Assembly: GCA_030145325.1 (NCBI GenBank) | Contig: JAQYVW010000026.1 | Location: 1 to 37,410, forward strand | Length of the DNA: 37,410 nucleotides | DNA from: Desulfurivibrionaceae bacterium | Lineage (GTDB): Bacteria; Desulfobacterota; Desulfobulbia; Desulfobulbales; UBA5123 | Direction of reading: 5' to 3' | Part shown: in pieces, positions 8,532 to 15,808 of the stretch | Layout of the letters: the number at the start of each line of letters is the position of its first letter | Position numbering within the stretch: the stretch's first letter is position 1 | Notes under the pieces: generated by a model | What the model saw: only the letters and a program-made list of their open reading frames with translations | The model's database searches: none | What the model was told of the DNA's origin: nothing | Translations under genes and position numbers: made by a program

Positions 8532-9285
8532 ACAACAACTGGGCGCCGCCCGCGCCCAAAAAGATATCTTATTGATGACCCATCTGGTTCTTGGCTATCC
8601 CTCGTTTGAGGTCAACCGCCAGGTAATCAAGCAGATGGTGGAAAACGGCGTTGATGTCATCGAGCTGCAGATCCCCTTCTCCGAGCCCATGGCCGACGGG
8701 CCGGTGATCATGATGGCCAATCAGGAGTCAATTGCCGCTGGGGCTACGGTGCAGCAGTGTTTCGAGTTTGCCGCCGAAATGGCTGCAACCCACGATATCC
8801 CCTTTCTATTCATGACCTACTACAACATCCTTTTCAAGTACGACGAAGAGGAATTCTTTAAGAAATCCAAAGAGATCGGCATCAAAGGGTTCATCGTTCC
8901 AGATTTGCCGCCGGAAGAGGGCGAAAAATATCTGGCTCTGACCAAAAAATATGAGCTGGCCCCCATCCAGATCTTTGCCCCCACTTCCACGGAAGAGCGG
9001 ATGCGGTTTCTCGCCGATAACGGCGCAGGCTTCATTTACTGCGTGGCCCGCAAAGGGGTCACCGGCAAGAAATCTTCCTTTGATGAGGACTTTGCCGCCT
9101 ACATGGCTCGCTGCCGGGCCGCCACCGATCTACCGCTGGCCGTGGGTTTCGGCATCGCCGACAAGAGCGATGTCGAGACCCTCACCGGCAAGGCAGACAT
9201 CGCCGTCATCGGCACCGCCACCATCAAGCTGGTGGAAGAGAAGGGCCCGGAAGCCGTCGGCCCCTTCATCGCCTCGTTGCGGTAA
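8521..9285 (+). CDS. trpA: Tryptophan synthase alpha chain
   Basis: Cleaves indole-3-glycerol phosphate to indole, which passes through a tunnel to TrpB, and glyceraldehyde-3-phosphate. 254 residues, a TIM barrel. Catalytic Glu48 and Asp59 lie in VIELQIPFSEPMADGPVI; most TrpA proteins read ELG-x-PFSDP here, so this copy has Gly-to-Gln and Asp-to-Glu changes beside the active site. The SRAGVTG loop reads ARKGVTG. These changes suggest a divergent TrpA subgroup rather than loss of function, since both catalytic acids remain. The ATG at 8521 is preferred over an in-frame start at 8473 because GGGAGAAG at 8510-8517 precedes it and the product then begins as usual. It overlaps the 3' end of trpB by 11 nt, so translation is coupled. 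Confidence 0.93.
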   Translation: MQLEQQLGAARAQKDILLMTHLVLGYPSFEVNRQVIKQMVENGVDVIELQIPFSEPMADGPVIMMANQESIAAGATVQQCFEFAAEMAATHDIPFLFMTYYNILFKYDEEEFFKKSKEIGIKGFIVPDLPPEEGEKYLALTKKYELAPIQIFAPTSTEERMRFLADNGAGFIYCVARKGVTGKKSSFDEDFAAYMARCRAATDLPLAVGFGIADKSDVETLTGKADIAVIGTATIKLVEEKGPEAVGPFIASLR

Positions 9286-9312
9286 ACTCGTTTCACCAAT
9301 CGAATTCATTCC

Positions 9313-10188
9313 ATGACCACACTTCCAGCCTTATCCACCCGCGCCAAAATTGTCGACATCCTCTGGAATCTGTTGCTGATCGCGGTCGGCAGCAGCCTCT
9401 GCGCCGTTGCCATCAACGGCGTCCTGATTCCGCACCGGTTTATCAGCGGCGGTGTCACCGGTCTGGTGCTAATCATCAACACCCTGATCAAAGAACTGCC
9501 CTTCGCCCCCCTCTATTTTCTCTTCAACATCCCGCTCTATATCTTCGCCTATCGGGCGGTGGGGAAACGATTTTTTCTCTACAGCGTTGTCGGCCTGCTC
9601 ACCTTTACCACTGCCGCCACCTTTCTCAAGATCGACATCCCGCTGGCTGACACCCTGCTGGCGGCACTCTTCGGCGGCATCCTTTTCGGCTCCGGCACCG
9701 GCATCATCTTGCGTTCCTACGGCTCCTCGGGCGGCTCCGACATCCTGTCGATCATCCTGCTCAAGCGATTTTCCATCAGCCTTGGCAATACCATCATGGC
9801 AATCAACGTCATCGTTATCACCCTGGTCGGTTTTCTCTTCTCACTGGAGGCAGTGATTTACACCTTGATTTACATGTTCGTCAGTTCACGGATCGTCGAC
9901 ATGGTGGTCACCGGCCTTTCCCAGCGCAAAGCGGTGCATATCATTTCCAAAAAATGGAAACTGATCTCTCAGGAAATTCTCAGCGACATCAGGCGCGGGG
10001 TGACGGTAATAGAAGGCCAGGGCGGCTACTCCGGCCAGCAGGAGCACATCCTCTATACGGTTATCACCTTTCGGGAGATCGGCCAGCTGAAACGGATCAT
10101 CAGCCAGATTGACCCCACCGCCTTCGTGGTGGTCAGCGACACCCTGGAGGTAATGAACTACCGGATCGGTAACCAGCCGCATTGGTAA
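9313..10188 (+). CDS. YitT-family membrane protein with C-terminal DUF2179 domain
   Basis: 291 residues: a short N-terminus, five or six hydrophobic helices (about 15-195), then a soluble alpha/beta domain (about 205-285). The membrane part shows the family's glycine-rich GGVTG and SYGSSGGSDI segments. The C-terminal domain, with RRGVTVIEGQGGYSG and a final DPTAFVVVSDTLEVMNY strand, is a clear DUF2179 domain. YitT proteins are widespread inner-membrane proteins without a firmly assigned transport substrate; the DUF2179 fold resembles small-ligand-binding domains. It follows trpA after 27 nt on the same strand with no terminator visible between them, so it is probably part of the same transcript. 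A link to tryptophan is not implied by the family. Confidence 0.9.
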   Translation: MTTLPALSTRAKIVDILWNLLLIAVGSSLCAVAINGVLIPHRFISGGVTGLVLIINTLIKELPFAPLYFLFNIPLYIFAYRAVGKRFFLYSVVGLLTFTTAATFLKIDIPLADTLLAALFGGILFGSGTGIILRSYGSSGGSDILSIILLKRFSISLGNTIMAINVIVITLVGFLFSLEAVIYTLIYMFVSSRIVDMVVTGLSQRKAVHIISKKWKLISQEILSDIRRGVTVIEGQGGYSGQQEHILYTVITFREIGQLKRIISQIDPTAFVVVSDTLEVMNYRIGNQPHW

Positions 10189-10307
10189 CACCCTTTTTCC
10201 CATTGCTTCCTGGGTGCAATAAACCAACACTTTCCCTTTGCGGTGAGCGAAAATACGCATATACCAAGAAAAGAGTTCTTTCAAGAACTGAACCGCAAGG
10301 GGAACAT

Positions 10308-11282
10308 ATGCCAACCAACAACTTCACCATCAAGGCCAGCCAACTTGACGGCCAAGGGGGAGTCTCCCCGCTGGACTGGCATGACCTCACCGACCCCAAA
10401 AGCGACAAAAACTTGCTCTGGGTACACCTCAACTACGCTTCAGAACAGGGCCAAAGTTGGCTTTACCTGCACAGCGGCCTTGACGAGTTAATAATCGAAG
10501 CACTACTCGCCGAGGAAACCCGCCCCCGGGTCACCCCCATCGGCTCTGGTCTGCTCATGGCCCTGCGCGGAGTTAACCTTTCCCCCGACGCCGATCCTGA
10601 GGACATGATTTCGGTGCGCCTCTGGCTGGATCGAAACCGAATCATCTCTGCTGGCAAACGCCCTCTGCTGGCCCTCAAGGAACTTGAGGCGGCCCTGGCA
10701 AACAAGGTCGGCCCATCCACGATTGGTGAATTTTTGATCGAAATCAACCACCGCCTTCTTGAACAGGTGGGAGAGGTTATTGCCGACATCGAAGATCATG
10801 TCGCAGAAATGGAGGAGGAGGTCATCTGCGCCGAAAGTAAGGATCTGCGGACGAGGCTGGCCGACATCCGCCGCCAGATCATCAGCCTGCGCCGCTATCT
10901 GGCTCCGCAGCGGGAGGCGTTGAACCGTCTCCAGGTCGAGAAAGTAGAATGGCTCTCCGAGCAGGACCGCATGCGGCTCCGGGAGGTTTCCGACCGTCTC
11001 ACCCGCCAGGTTGAGGACCTCGATGCCGCCCGCGACCAGGCCGGAGTCACCCACGAAGAGATCGCCAGCCGCCTCTCCGAACAGGCCAACCGGCGAATGT
11101 ACTTTCTCTCTATCATCGCTGCGGTTTTTCTCCCCTTGAGCTTCCTCACCGGCCTGCTCGGCATCAACGTCGGCGGTATTCCAGGTTCAAACAGCCCCCT
11201 GGCCTTCACCATTGTCTGCCTTCTCCTGGCGGCGCTGGTTGGCGTCGAGGTGTGGATCTTCAAAAAACAGAAATGGCTGTAA
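10308..11282 (+). CDS. zntB: ZntB-like CorA-superfamily zinc/divalent cation transporter
   Basis: 324 residues with CorA architecture: a cytoplasmic alpha/beta funnel domain (about 1-150), a long coiled-coil stalk (about 150-262), and two C-terminal membrane helices (about 267-284 and 298-316). The loop after the first helix reads GINVGGIPG at 285-293, which matches the ZntB version of the CorA GMN signature (GVNLGGIPG) and not magnesium CorA. ZntB homologues form homopentamers that move zinc, driven by proton coupling in E. coli. An upstream in-frame start at 10182 would overlap the yitT gene and add 42 atypical residues. The ATG at 10308, with AAGGGG at 10297-10302, is clearly better. The true substrate (Zn, Cd, Ni) cannot be read from sequence. 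Confidence 0.88.
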   Translation: MPTNNFTIKASQLDGQGGVSPLDWHDLTDPKSDKNLLWVHLNYASEQGQSWLYLHSGLDELIIEALLAEETRPRVTPIGSGLLMALRGVNLSPDADPEDMISVRLWLDRNRIISAGKRPLLALKELEAALANKVGPSTIGEFLIEINHRLLEQVGEVIADIEDHVAEMEEEVICAESKDLRTRLADIRRQIISLRRYLAPQREALNRLQVEKVEWLSEQDRMRLREVSDRLTRQVEDLDAARDQAGVTHEEIASRLSEQANRRMYFLSIIAAVFLPLSFLTGLLGINVGGIPGSNSPLAFTIVCLLLAALVGVEVWIFKKQKWL

Positions 11283-11306
11283 CAACCCGCTTACGAGAAC
11301 TCATTG

Positions 11307-11405
11307 ATGCAACTAAACTTCACCCTGCAAATCGGAATTTCCGTCCTAGCAACCGCCCTCTTTATCATCACCATTTCCATCACTGACAACCTGATCATTC
11401 AATGA
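11307..11405 (+). CDS. Putative 32-residue single-span membrane peptide
   Basis: A short ATG frame 24 nt after zntB. Residues about 8-26 (IGISVLATALFIITISI) form one hydrophobic helix, flanked by a polar N-terminus and an Asp-Asn pair. The stop overlaps the next small ORF in ATGA fashion. The ribosome site is weak (CGAGAA a few bases upstream). It could be a small transporter-associated peptide encoded with ZntB, since small one-helix proteins often accompany carriers, but I do not recognise a family. No conservation data are available to me. The 222 nt between the following ORF and the kinase at 11777 hold only AT-rich sequence. Confidence 0.35.
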   Translation: MQLNFTLQIGISVLATALFIITISITDNLIIQ

Positions 11406-11554
11406 CCGATGGGGGCTTTATCAGCCATACCCTTGGGGCCACCCAACAATTATCGACAGAGGAACCAGGGCCGCTCATCACCAAGGAACACCGACTACAA
11501 CTCCACCGCTTGCTTGCTGCCTTGGGAGGGCGCGAAACCATGAGCCAAGAATAA
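11402..11554 (+). CDS. Putative 50-residue soluble protein overlapping the previous ORF
   Basis: The ATG overlaps the stop of the 32-residue ORF (ATGA at 11402-11405), the arrangement used for translational coupling. The product is polar: an N-terminal part rich in Gly, Thr and Gln, then a probable amphipathic helix (TKEHRLQLHRLLAALGG), ending MSQE. The four-base overlap with a frame that is itself plausible is the main support. Family and function are unknown. If real, the pair would be a membrane anchor plus a small cytoplasmic partner at the end of the trpB-zntB unit. Confidence 0.35.
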   Translation: MTDGGFISHTLGATQQLSTEEPGPLITKEHRLQLHRLLAALGGRETMSQE

Positions 11555-11776
11555 ATAGAAAAACAGCTGAAAAACAACGGCCCGAGGCCACCCCAAGATA
11601 AACAGACAGCCCCATTGGCATAAGCTCGCCTGACAAACCATAGTCATTTCCCTTGCCCCAATATCCATAATCGACATATAGTAAAAGATATTTTTATATT
11701 TCATTTTTCCGTGAATTCGCTGCAATTTTTTAACAACGAAAAACATATAAAAACAAGCAACACCGCAGGTGACAAG

Positions 11777-13276
11777 ATGCGCATTCTTATTGTTGATGAC
11801 AGTCGCTCCATCCGCACCGGCTTAAGGAAAAAACTAGAAGAAAACGGCTACGAGGTTTTTGAAGCGGTAAACGGGCAGGATTCCGTAGCCAAAGCAAAGG
11901 AAATAAAACCCCATCTCATTACCATGGATGTGGACATGCCAGAAATGAACGGCTTTCAAGCCACCGCCGAGATCCGCTCATGCAAAGAAGGCAAACATAT
12001 CCCCATCATCTTCTTCACCGGCAAAGACAGTATCGAAGACCGCGAGCAGGGATTCTATCTGGGCGCCACCGAATTCATCTCAAAAACATCTTCCGCCCCC
12101 TGGCAGGAAGTGGTCATGACCGCCAACCGCATGTTACGCTGTAGCAGCCTTCCCGAGGGATTTACCGCCCTGGTAGTTGATGACAACGAAGTCACCAAGA
12201 TGATTATCAGCAATATCCTGCGACGGCAGGGCATCGAGGTAATCGAAGCTGCATCCGGCCCGGAAGCCTTGCAAATCGTGGCGCAGAAACGTACCGACAT
12301 CGACCTGATCATCACCGACTACATGATGCCGGAAATGAATGGCAGCGAACTCTGCGCCCAACTCCGCAGTCGGATGGGATTACGTCACACCCCAATCATC
12401 TTCGTGAGCGGGGCCACGGAAAGGGGGATGATCCTCAACATGTTCCAGGCCGGTGCCACCGACTACATCATGAAGCCCTTTGTCAAGGAAGAGCTGCTGG
12501 CCAGGATCAGGGTCCACATGTCGCAGTGGGAACTTATTAAAGAGTTGAACAGCAACGTTGAACAACTGGAACACCTCAACAAACTACGCGATGAGTTTGT
12601 CGCCATGGCCACCCATGATCTCAAGAATCCGCTGAACGGAATCATGGGCTTCAGCCAAATTCTAGAGCGAGAGGATTCCCTTTCCCAACGACACCAAAAA
12701 ATGATTACCACCATCAAGGACTCATCAACCCTGATGCTGGAAATCGTCAACGACATCCTGTCTCTAAGCCGCCTCGAATCGCAAAACAATGAAGGCACCC
12801 TCACCCCCCTCTCACTGTTGCCCATCATCCATATCGCCACAGCCAGCGTGCAACAGACCGCCTTCAAAAAAGGAGTGGTCCTGGAAACCGTTAACAACGG
12901 TCAGTGTGACGCCATCATCGACGGCAATCGCAACAGTCTGCAGCGAATCATGAACAACCTGCTCTCAAACGCAATCAAGTTCACCCCCACCGAAGGCAAG
13001 GTGAACATCACCCTGCAACCAATCAAGAACAAGAAAATTAATCTTACCATTACAGACACCGGTATCGGCATCCCGGCAGCAATCCTGCCGCAACTGTTTG
13101 AAAAATTCACCAAGGCCGCACGGCGCGGCACCGACGACGAACCAGGCACCGGCCTTGGTTTGGCGATCACGAAGCACTTGGTGGAACAACAAAACGGCAC
13201 CATTGAGGTGACCAGCAAGGAAGGAGAAGGCAGTTGTTTTCTCCTGACCTTCCCAATCACCAACACCCTACCGTAG
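11777..13276 (+). CDS. Soluble hybrid histidine kinase with two N-terminal receivers (REC-REC-HisKA-HATPase)
   Basis: 499 residues, no membrane segment. First receiver: acidic pair at 7-8, phospho-acceptor Asp51 (ITMDVDMPEMNG), conserved Lys103. Second receiver: Asp181 (IITDYMMPEMNG) and Lys233 (YIMKPF). A short coiled coil (about 250-270) leads to a HisKA domain with His280 in ATHDLKNPLNGIMG, then the ATPase domain: N-box near 393-402 (NNLLSNAIKFT), G1 at 427-432 (DTGIGI) and G2 at 457-461 (GTGLG). With its receivers in front, this protein probably takes phosphoryl groups from another kinase and adjusts its own activity, acting as a cytoplasmic signal integrator. Start at 11777 is chosen because AGGTGA (11767-11772) precedes it and the first receiver then begins normally (MRILIVDDS). 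It is followed by cheD after 113 nt. Confidence 0.93.
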   Translation: MRILIVDDSRSIRTGLRKKLEENGYEVFEAVNGQDSVAKAKEIKPHLITMDVDMPEMNGFQATAEIRSCKEGKHIPIIFFTGKDSIEDREQGFYLGATEFISKTSSAPWQEVVMTANRMLRCSSLPEGFTALVVDDNEVTKMIISNILRRQGIEVIEAASGPEALQIVAQKRTDIDLIITDYMMPEMNGSELCAQLRSRMGLRHTPIIFVSGATERGMILNMFQAGATDYIMKPFVKEELLARIRVHMSQWELIKELNSNVEQLEHLNKLRDEFVAMATHDLKNPLNGIMGFSQILEREDSLSQRHQKMITTIKDSSTLMLEIVNDILSLSRLESQNNEGTLTPLSLLPIIHIATASVQQTAFKKGVVLETVNNGQCDAIIDGNRNSLQRIMNNLLSNAIKFTPTEGKVNITLQPIKNKKINLTITDTGIGIPAAILPQLFEKFTKAARRGTDDEPGTGLGLAITKHLVEQQNGTIEVTSKEGEGSCFLLTFPITNTLP

Positions 13277-13311
13277 TCCATTCAAAAAAAGTTTTTCTAT
13301 GCAGAATCCAT

Positions 13312-13339
13312 GGCACATCACCACCAAAAACCGTATAAT
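13312..13339 (+). promoter_or_regulatory. Candidate promoter upstream of cheD
   Basis: A perfect TATAAT at 13334-13339 lies 50 nt before the cheD start. The -35 region 16 nt further up (GGCACA, 13312-13317) matches the consensus at only three of six places. If real, it lets the cheD-HDOD-REC-cheX cassette be expressed without the upstream kinase. Confidence 0.4.
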
Positions 13340-13389
13340 GAATTTCTGAAATCAGCCTAACCTTACGTTTATTATCCTAGAAGGATTGC

Positions 13390-13884
13390 ATGAGTAATCA
13401 CAACATCGTCGGCGTTGGCGGCCTTGCCGTCTCAAAAAATCCGGCTGAATCCATCAAGACCTTTGCCCTCGGCTCCTGCGTGGCGGTGATCATGCTGCAT
13501 CCTCCTACCCGTTCGGTGGGGATGGTACATGTGGCACTGCCCGACTCGGCGGTGGCGCGCGGCAGTGCAAACGACCGGCCCGGCTATTTCGCCGACACCG
13601 GCATCCCGGTACTACTTAAAGAGATGGCAAAAATCGGCGCCAACAGTCCCGGCAACAAGGGGATGGTGGTCAAACTGGCAGGCGGAGCCAAGGTTCTGGA
13701 TCCAAACAATATTTTCAATGTCGGCAAACGCAATATCCTGGCGATTAAGAAAATCCTCTGGTCTTTGGGGATGGGGGCCGTGGCCGAAGATCTGGGCGCA
13801 AACTTCAGCCGCACGGTCTCAGTGGAAGTGAAAACCGGTCGGATCACCATTTCTTCTCCCGGCAAAAAGGATTGGCAGATATGA
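13390..13884 (+). CDS. cheD: CheD-type chemoreceptor glutamine deamidase
   Basis: 164 residues. CheD converts specific glutamines in chemoreceptors to glutamate (deamidation or amidolysis), which tunes receptor sensitivity, and it binds CheC/CheX-type phosphatases. The catalytic set is visible: Cys30 in FALGSCVAV, His47 in GMVHVALP, and Thr24 upstream, matching the Cys-His-Thr triad known from Thermotoga CheD. The later LAGGAKV segment and an RN-x-x-A-I-x-x-x-L helix are also typical. AAGGA at 13381-13385 supports the start. Its TGA overlaps the ATG of the HDOD gene (13881-13884). The likely local substrate is the chemoreceptor at 15809-17380. Confidence 0.94.
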   Translation: MSNHNIVGVGGLAVSKNPAESIKTFALGSCVAVIMLHPPTRSVGMVHVALPDSAVARGSANDRPGYFADTGIPVLLKEMAKIGANSPGNKGMVVKLAGGAKVLDPNNIFNVGKRNILAIKKILWSLGMGAVAEDLGANFSRTVSVEVKTGRITISSPGKKDWQI

Positions 13885-14759
13885 CGACACAAATTACCCA
13901 TGACGAAATCCTGGCCGCCATCAAGAAAGTTCCGCTCATCCCCACCAGCGGCACTCAACTGCTCCAGCTCGCCAACCAGAAAGACCATAACCTGACCGAT
14001 ATCATAAACATTATTAAATGTGACGCAGCCCTCACCGGCTATATTCTCAAAACAGTCAACTCGGCAGCCATGTCTAGAGGTAAGGAAATAACCTCCCTTG
14101 ACCGGGCCGTATCGCTGGTGGGCGAGGATATGATCCTCAGTATTGTTTTTTCCGAGGCCGCCGCCCAACTCTTTCATGCCGATCTTGACGGTTACGCTGC
14201 CAATCAGGGTGACCTCTGGCGCCATAATCTGCGCTCAGCCATCGCCGCCAAAAAGATTGCCCCTTACGCCAAACTGGAAGTCAACCCTGACACCGCCTTC
14301 ACCTGCGGCCTAATGCATGATCTCGGCAAGGCAATCATCTCCCATTACCTTGAAGGAACAACAGAGGAAATGGTCGCCGCTGTTGACCATGGTGACTTTA
14401 AGGATTACTCCGTTGCCGAACATGAAAAAATCGGCTTCAACCACAGCGAAATCGGCTTCGAACTGGCCAAGCACTGGGGATTGCCGGAACCACTACCCAG
14501 TGTCATCAGATATCACCACCATCCCCAAGAAGGCAATATAGAATTACAACCGTTGCTCTTCGTAGTGCATCTTGCAGATATCGTCTCAATGATGACCGGC
14601 TCCGGCACCGGCGCAGACTCCATGCGCCACAGCATTGACCCGGCGTATTCGGATTACATCGATCTCTCACGAGACGATATCGCTCGAATCATCTTTGAAG
14701 TGGAAATTGAATTCAACACCATCATGTCGTCATTGTCCGGCGAAGGAGAACCCAAATAA
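13881..14759 (+). CDS. HDOD-domain signalling protein
   Basis: 292 residues, one HDOD domain covering most of the protein. The N-terminal half shows the usual LIPTSGTQLLQLA opening and a KTVNSAAMSR stretch. The C-terminal half retains HD-like residues: His115 (DLWRHNL), His146-Asp147 (LMHDLGK), His188, the 212-214 histidine run, and HLAD at 230-233. HDOD proteins occur beside chemotaxis and second-messenger genes and are thought to act as signal-transduction scaffolds; enzymatic activity has generally not been shown. The ATG at 13881 overlaps the cheD stop (ATGA), with AAAAAGGA at 13864-13871 as ribosome site; a TTG three codons upstream is the alternative. The stop overlaps the next ATG by one base (TAATG). 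Tight packing suggests the four products act in one complex or pathway. Confidence 0.9.
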   Translation: MTTQITHDEILAAIKKVPLIPTSGTQLLQLANQKDHNLTDIINIIKCDAALTGYILKTVNSAAMSRGKEITSLDRAVSLVGEDMILSIVFSEAAAQLFHADLDGYAANQGDLWRHNLRSAIAAKKIAPYAKLEVNPDTAFTCGLMHDLGKAIISHYLEGTTEEMVAAVDHGDFKDYSVAEHEKIGFNHSEIGFELAKHWGLPEPLPSVIRYHHHPQEGNIELQPLLFVVHLADIVSMMTGSGTGADSMRHSIDPAYSDYIDLSRDDIARIIFEVEIEFNTIMSSLSGEGEPK

Positions 14760-15139
14760 TGCGAATCATGGTTGTCGATGACTCTAGCTGTGCCCGAATG
14801 TTCATCGAAAAATGTCTGGGGATTATCGGCCTTGATGACGCCGAGATTATCGTAGCTGGCGATGGCAAGGAAGCATTAGACATGATCAAGGAACAATCCC
14901 TTGATCTGCTGATTACCGATCTCAGCATGCCGGTGTTGGACGGAGAATCACTTCTCAAGTGGGTCAAGGGGACACCCGAGTTACAGGATCTCCCGGTTCT
15001 GGTCATCTCCAGCGCCGGGAACCCAGCCCGGGAGAAAAAACTTCTCGAACTGGGTGCCTTTGCGGTGCTCGGCAAACCGATTTCACCGGTAACCCTGCTG
15101 AAAACACTGGAACCGTTGCTGGAAGAAAAAGAGGACTAA
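14759..15139 (+). CDS. CheY-like single-domain response regulator
   Basis: 126 residues, one receiver domain with nothing after it. Key residues: Asp7-Asp8 (VVDDS), phospho-acceptor Asp54 (LITDLSMPVLDG), Ser84/Ser85 switch region, and Lys106 (LGKPIS). A stand-alone receiver next to cheD and a CheX-type phosphatase points to a chemotaxis-style phosphorelay in which the phosphatase acts on this regulator. It could act on the flagellar motor like CheY, or serve as a phosphate sink or adaptor for another output. The start overlaps the HDOD stop by one base, and cheX begins two bases after its own stop. Confidence 0.92.
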   Translation: MRIMVVDDSSCARMFIEKCLGIIGLDDAEIIVAGDGKEALDMIKEQSLDLLITDLSMPVLDGESLLKWVKGTPELQDLPVLVISSAGNPAREKKLLELGAFAVLGKPISPVTLLKTLEPLLEEKED

Positions 15140-15141
15140 TA

Positions 15142-15606
15142 ATGCAGAAAGAACAATGGGACGAGATCATGGCCGCGGCCGTGGCTGAAAGCCTCGAAAG
15201 CATGGCCTTCATGGAGGTTTTTCCTGCCGGGCCAGATGCGGCCGAGCCCGAGATGCCGGTCTGGGATTCACTACTGCTTCTGGAACCGACGCAAGGGGAA
15301 TTCCGCCTCGCCATGAGTCGCCCCTTGCTTGACGAAATCGGCGCCAACATCTACGGTTTTGACACGGAAATAACCGAGCAGCAATCCGCCGACCTGCTGG
15401 CCGAACTGCTCAACACCATCGTCGGTCGTTTCATGGGCGGGATCATGCCCTCAGAAGCCTTCAAACTCGGCATCCCTGAAAGAGGGCGCACCGAATGGCC
15501 GCCCATTGACCCGGATGCCATCCGTTGGCATTTCACCGTTGAAGAGCACTCCTTGTCAATCATCGCTTCCGGGGCGCCGATGCTGAAACTATGTCAATCG
15601 TCATAA
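15142..15606 (+). CDS. cheX: CheX/CheC-type chemotaxis phosphatase
   Basis: 154 residues. CheX and CheC proteins dephosphorylate CheY-P using an Asn and a Glu spaced E-x-x-N. Here Glu88 and Asn91 lie in LAELLNTIVGRFMGG, and the single copy of the motif fits CheX better than two-motif CheC. The N-terminal helix (AVAESLESMAFMEV) is the usual start of CheX-like domains in this bacterial group. The ATG at 15142 follows the REC stop by two bases; an earlier in-frame start would bury the REC gene. CheD is known to bind CheC/CheX family members, so having cheD, the receiver and cheX together suggests linked control of receptor adaptation and signal termination. Confidence 0.8.
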   Translation: MQKEQWDEIMAAAVAESLESMAFMEVFPAGPDAAEPEMPVWDSLLLLEPTQGEFRLAMSRPLLDEIGANIYGFDTEITEQQSADLLAELLNTIVGRFMGGIMPSEAFKLGIPERGRTEWPPIDPDAIRWHFTVEEHSLSIIASGAPMLKLCQSS

Positions 15607-15730
15607 ATGCAAATAATTGCATGATAACCAGCTTCAGACCACATAATGTGGAATTTTCTAAGGTCACGTTCGGCTAGTTATCGGTCGGAGATCAGGTAAA
15701 GAGTTGACGAGACCCTGATGACAAGAAAAT

Positions 15731-15765
15731 AAGAGTGCCGACAATTACGCATTACCGGCACCCTC
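15731..15765 (-). terminator. Probable terminator of the chemoreceptor gene
   Basis: On the minus strand GGGTGCCGG pairs with CGGCAC across a short loop and is followed by a U-rich tail (TCTTATTTTCTT). The stem is six or seven bp with a bulge, weaker than the other terminators in the window. It lies just past the receptor stop and before the convergent cheX. Confidence 0.5.
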
Positions 15766-15808
15766 ACCAGCTAATCATCACAACCAACCGAAGCGCAATC
15801 ACCTTCAT

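Noticed and set aside
13311-13330. TGGCAC resembling a sigma54 -24 element before cheD
   Set aside because: The matching TTGC -12 element is missing at the required spacing, and a perfect TATAAT lies just downstream.
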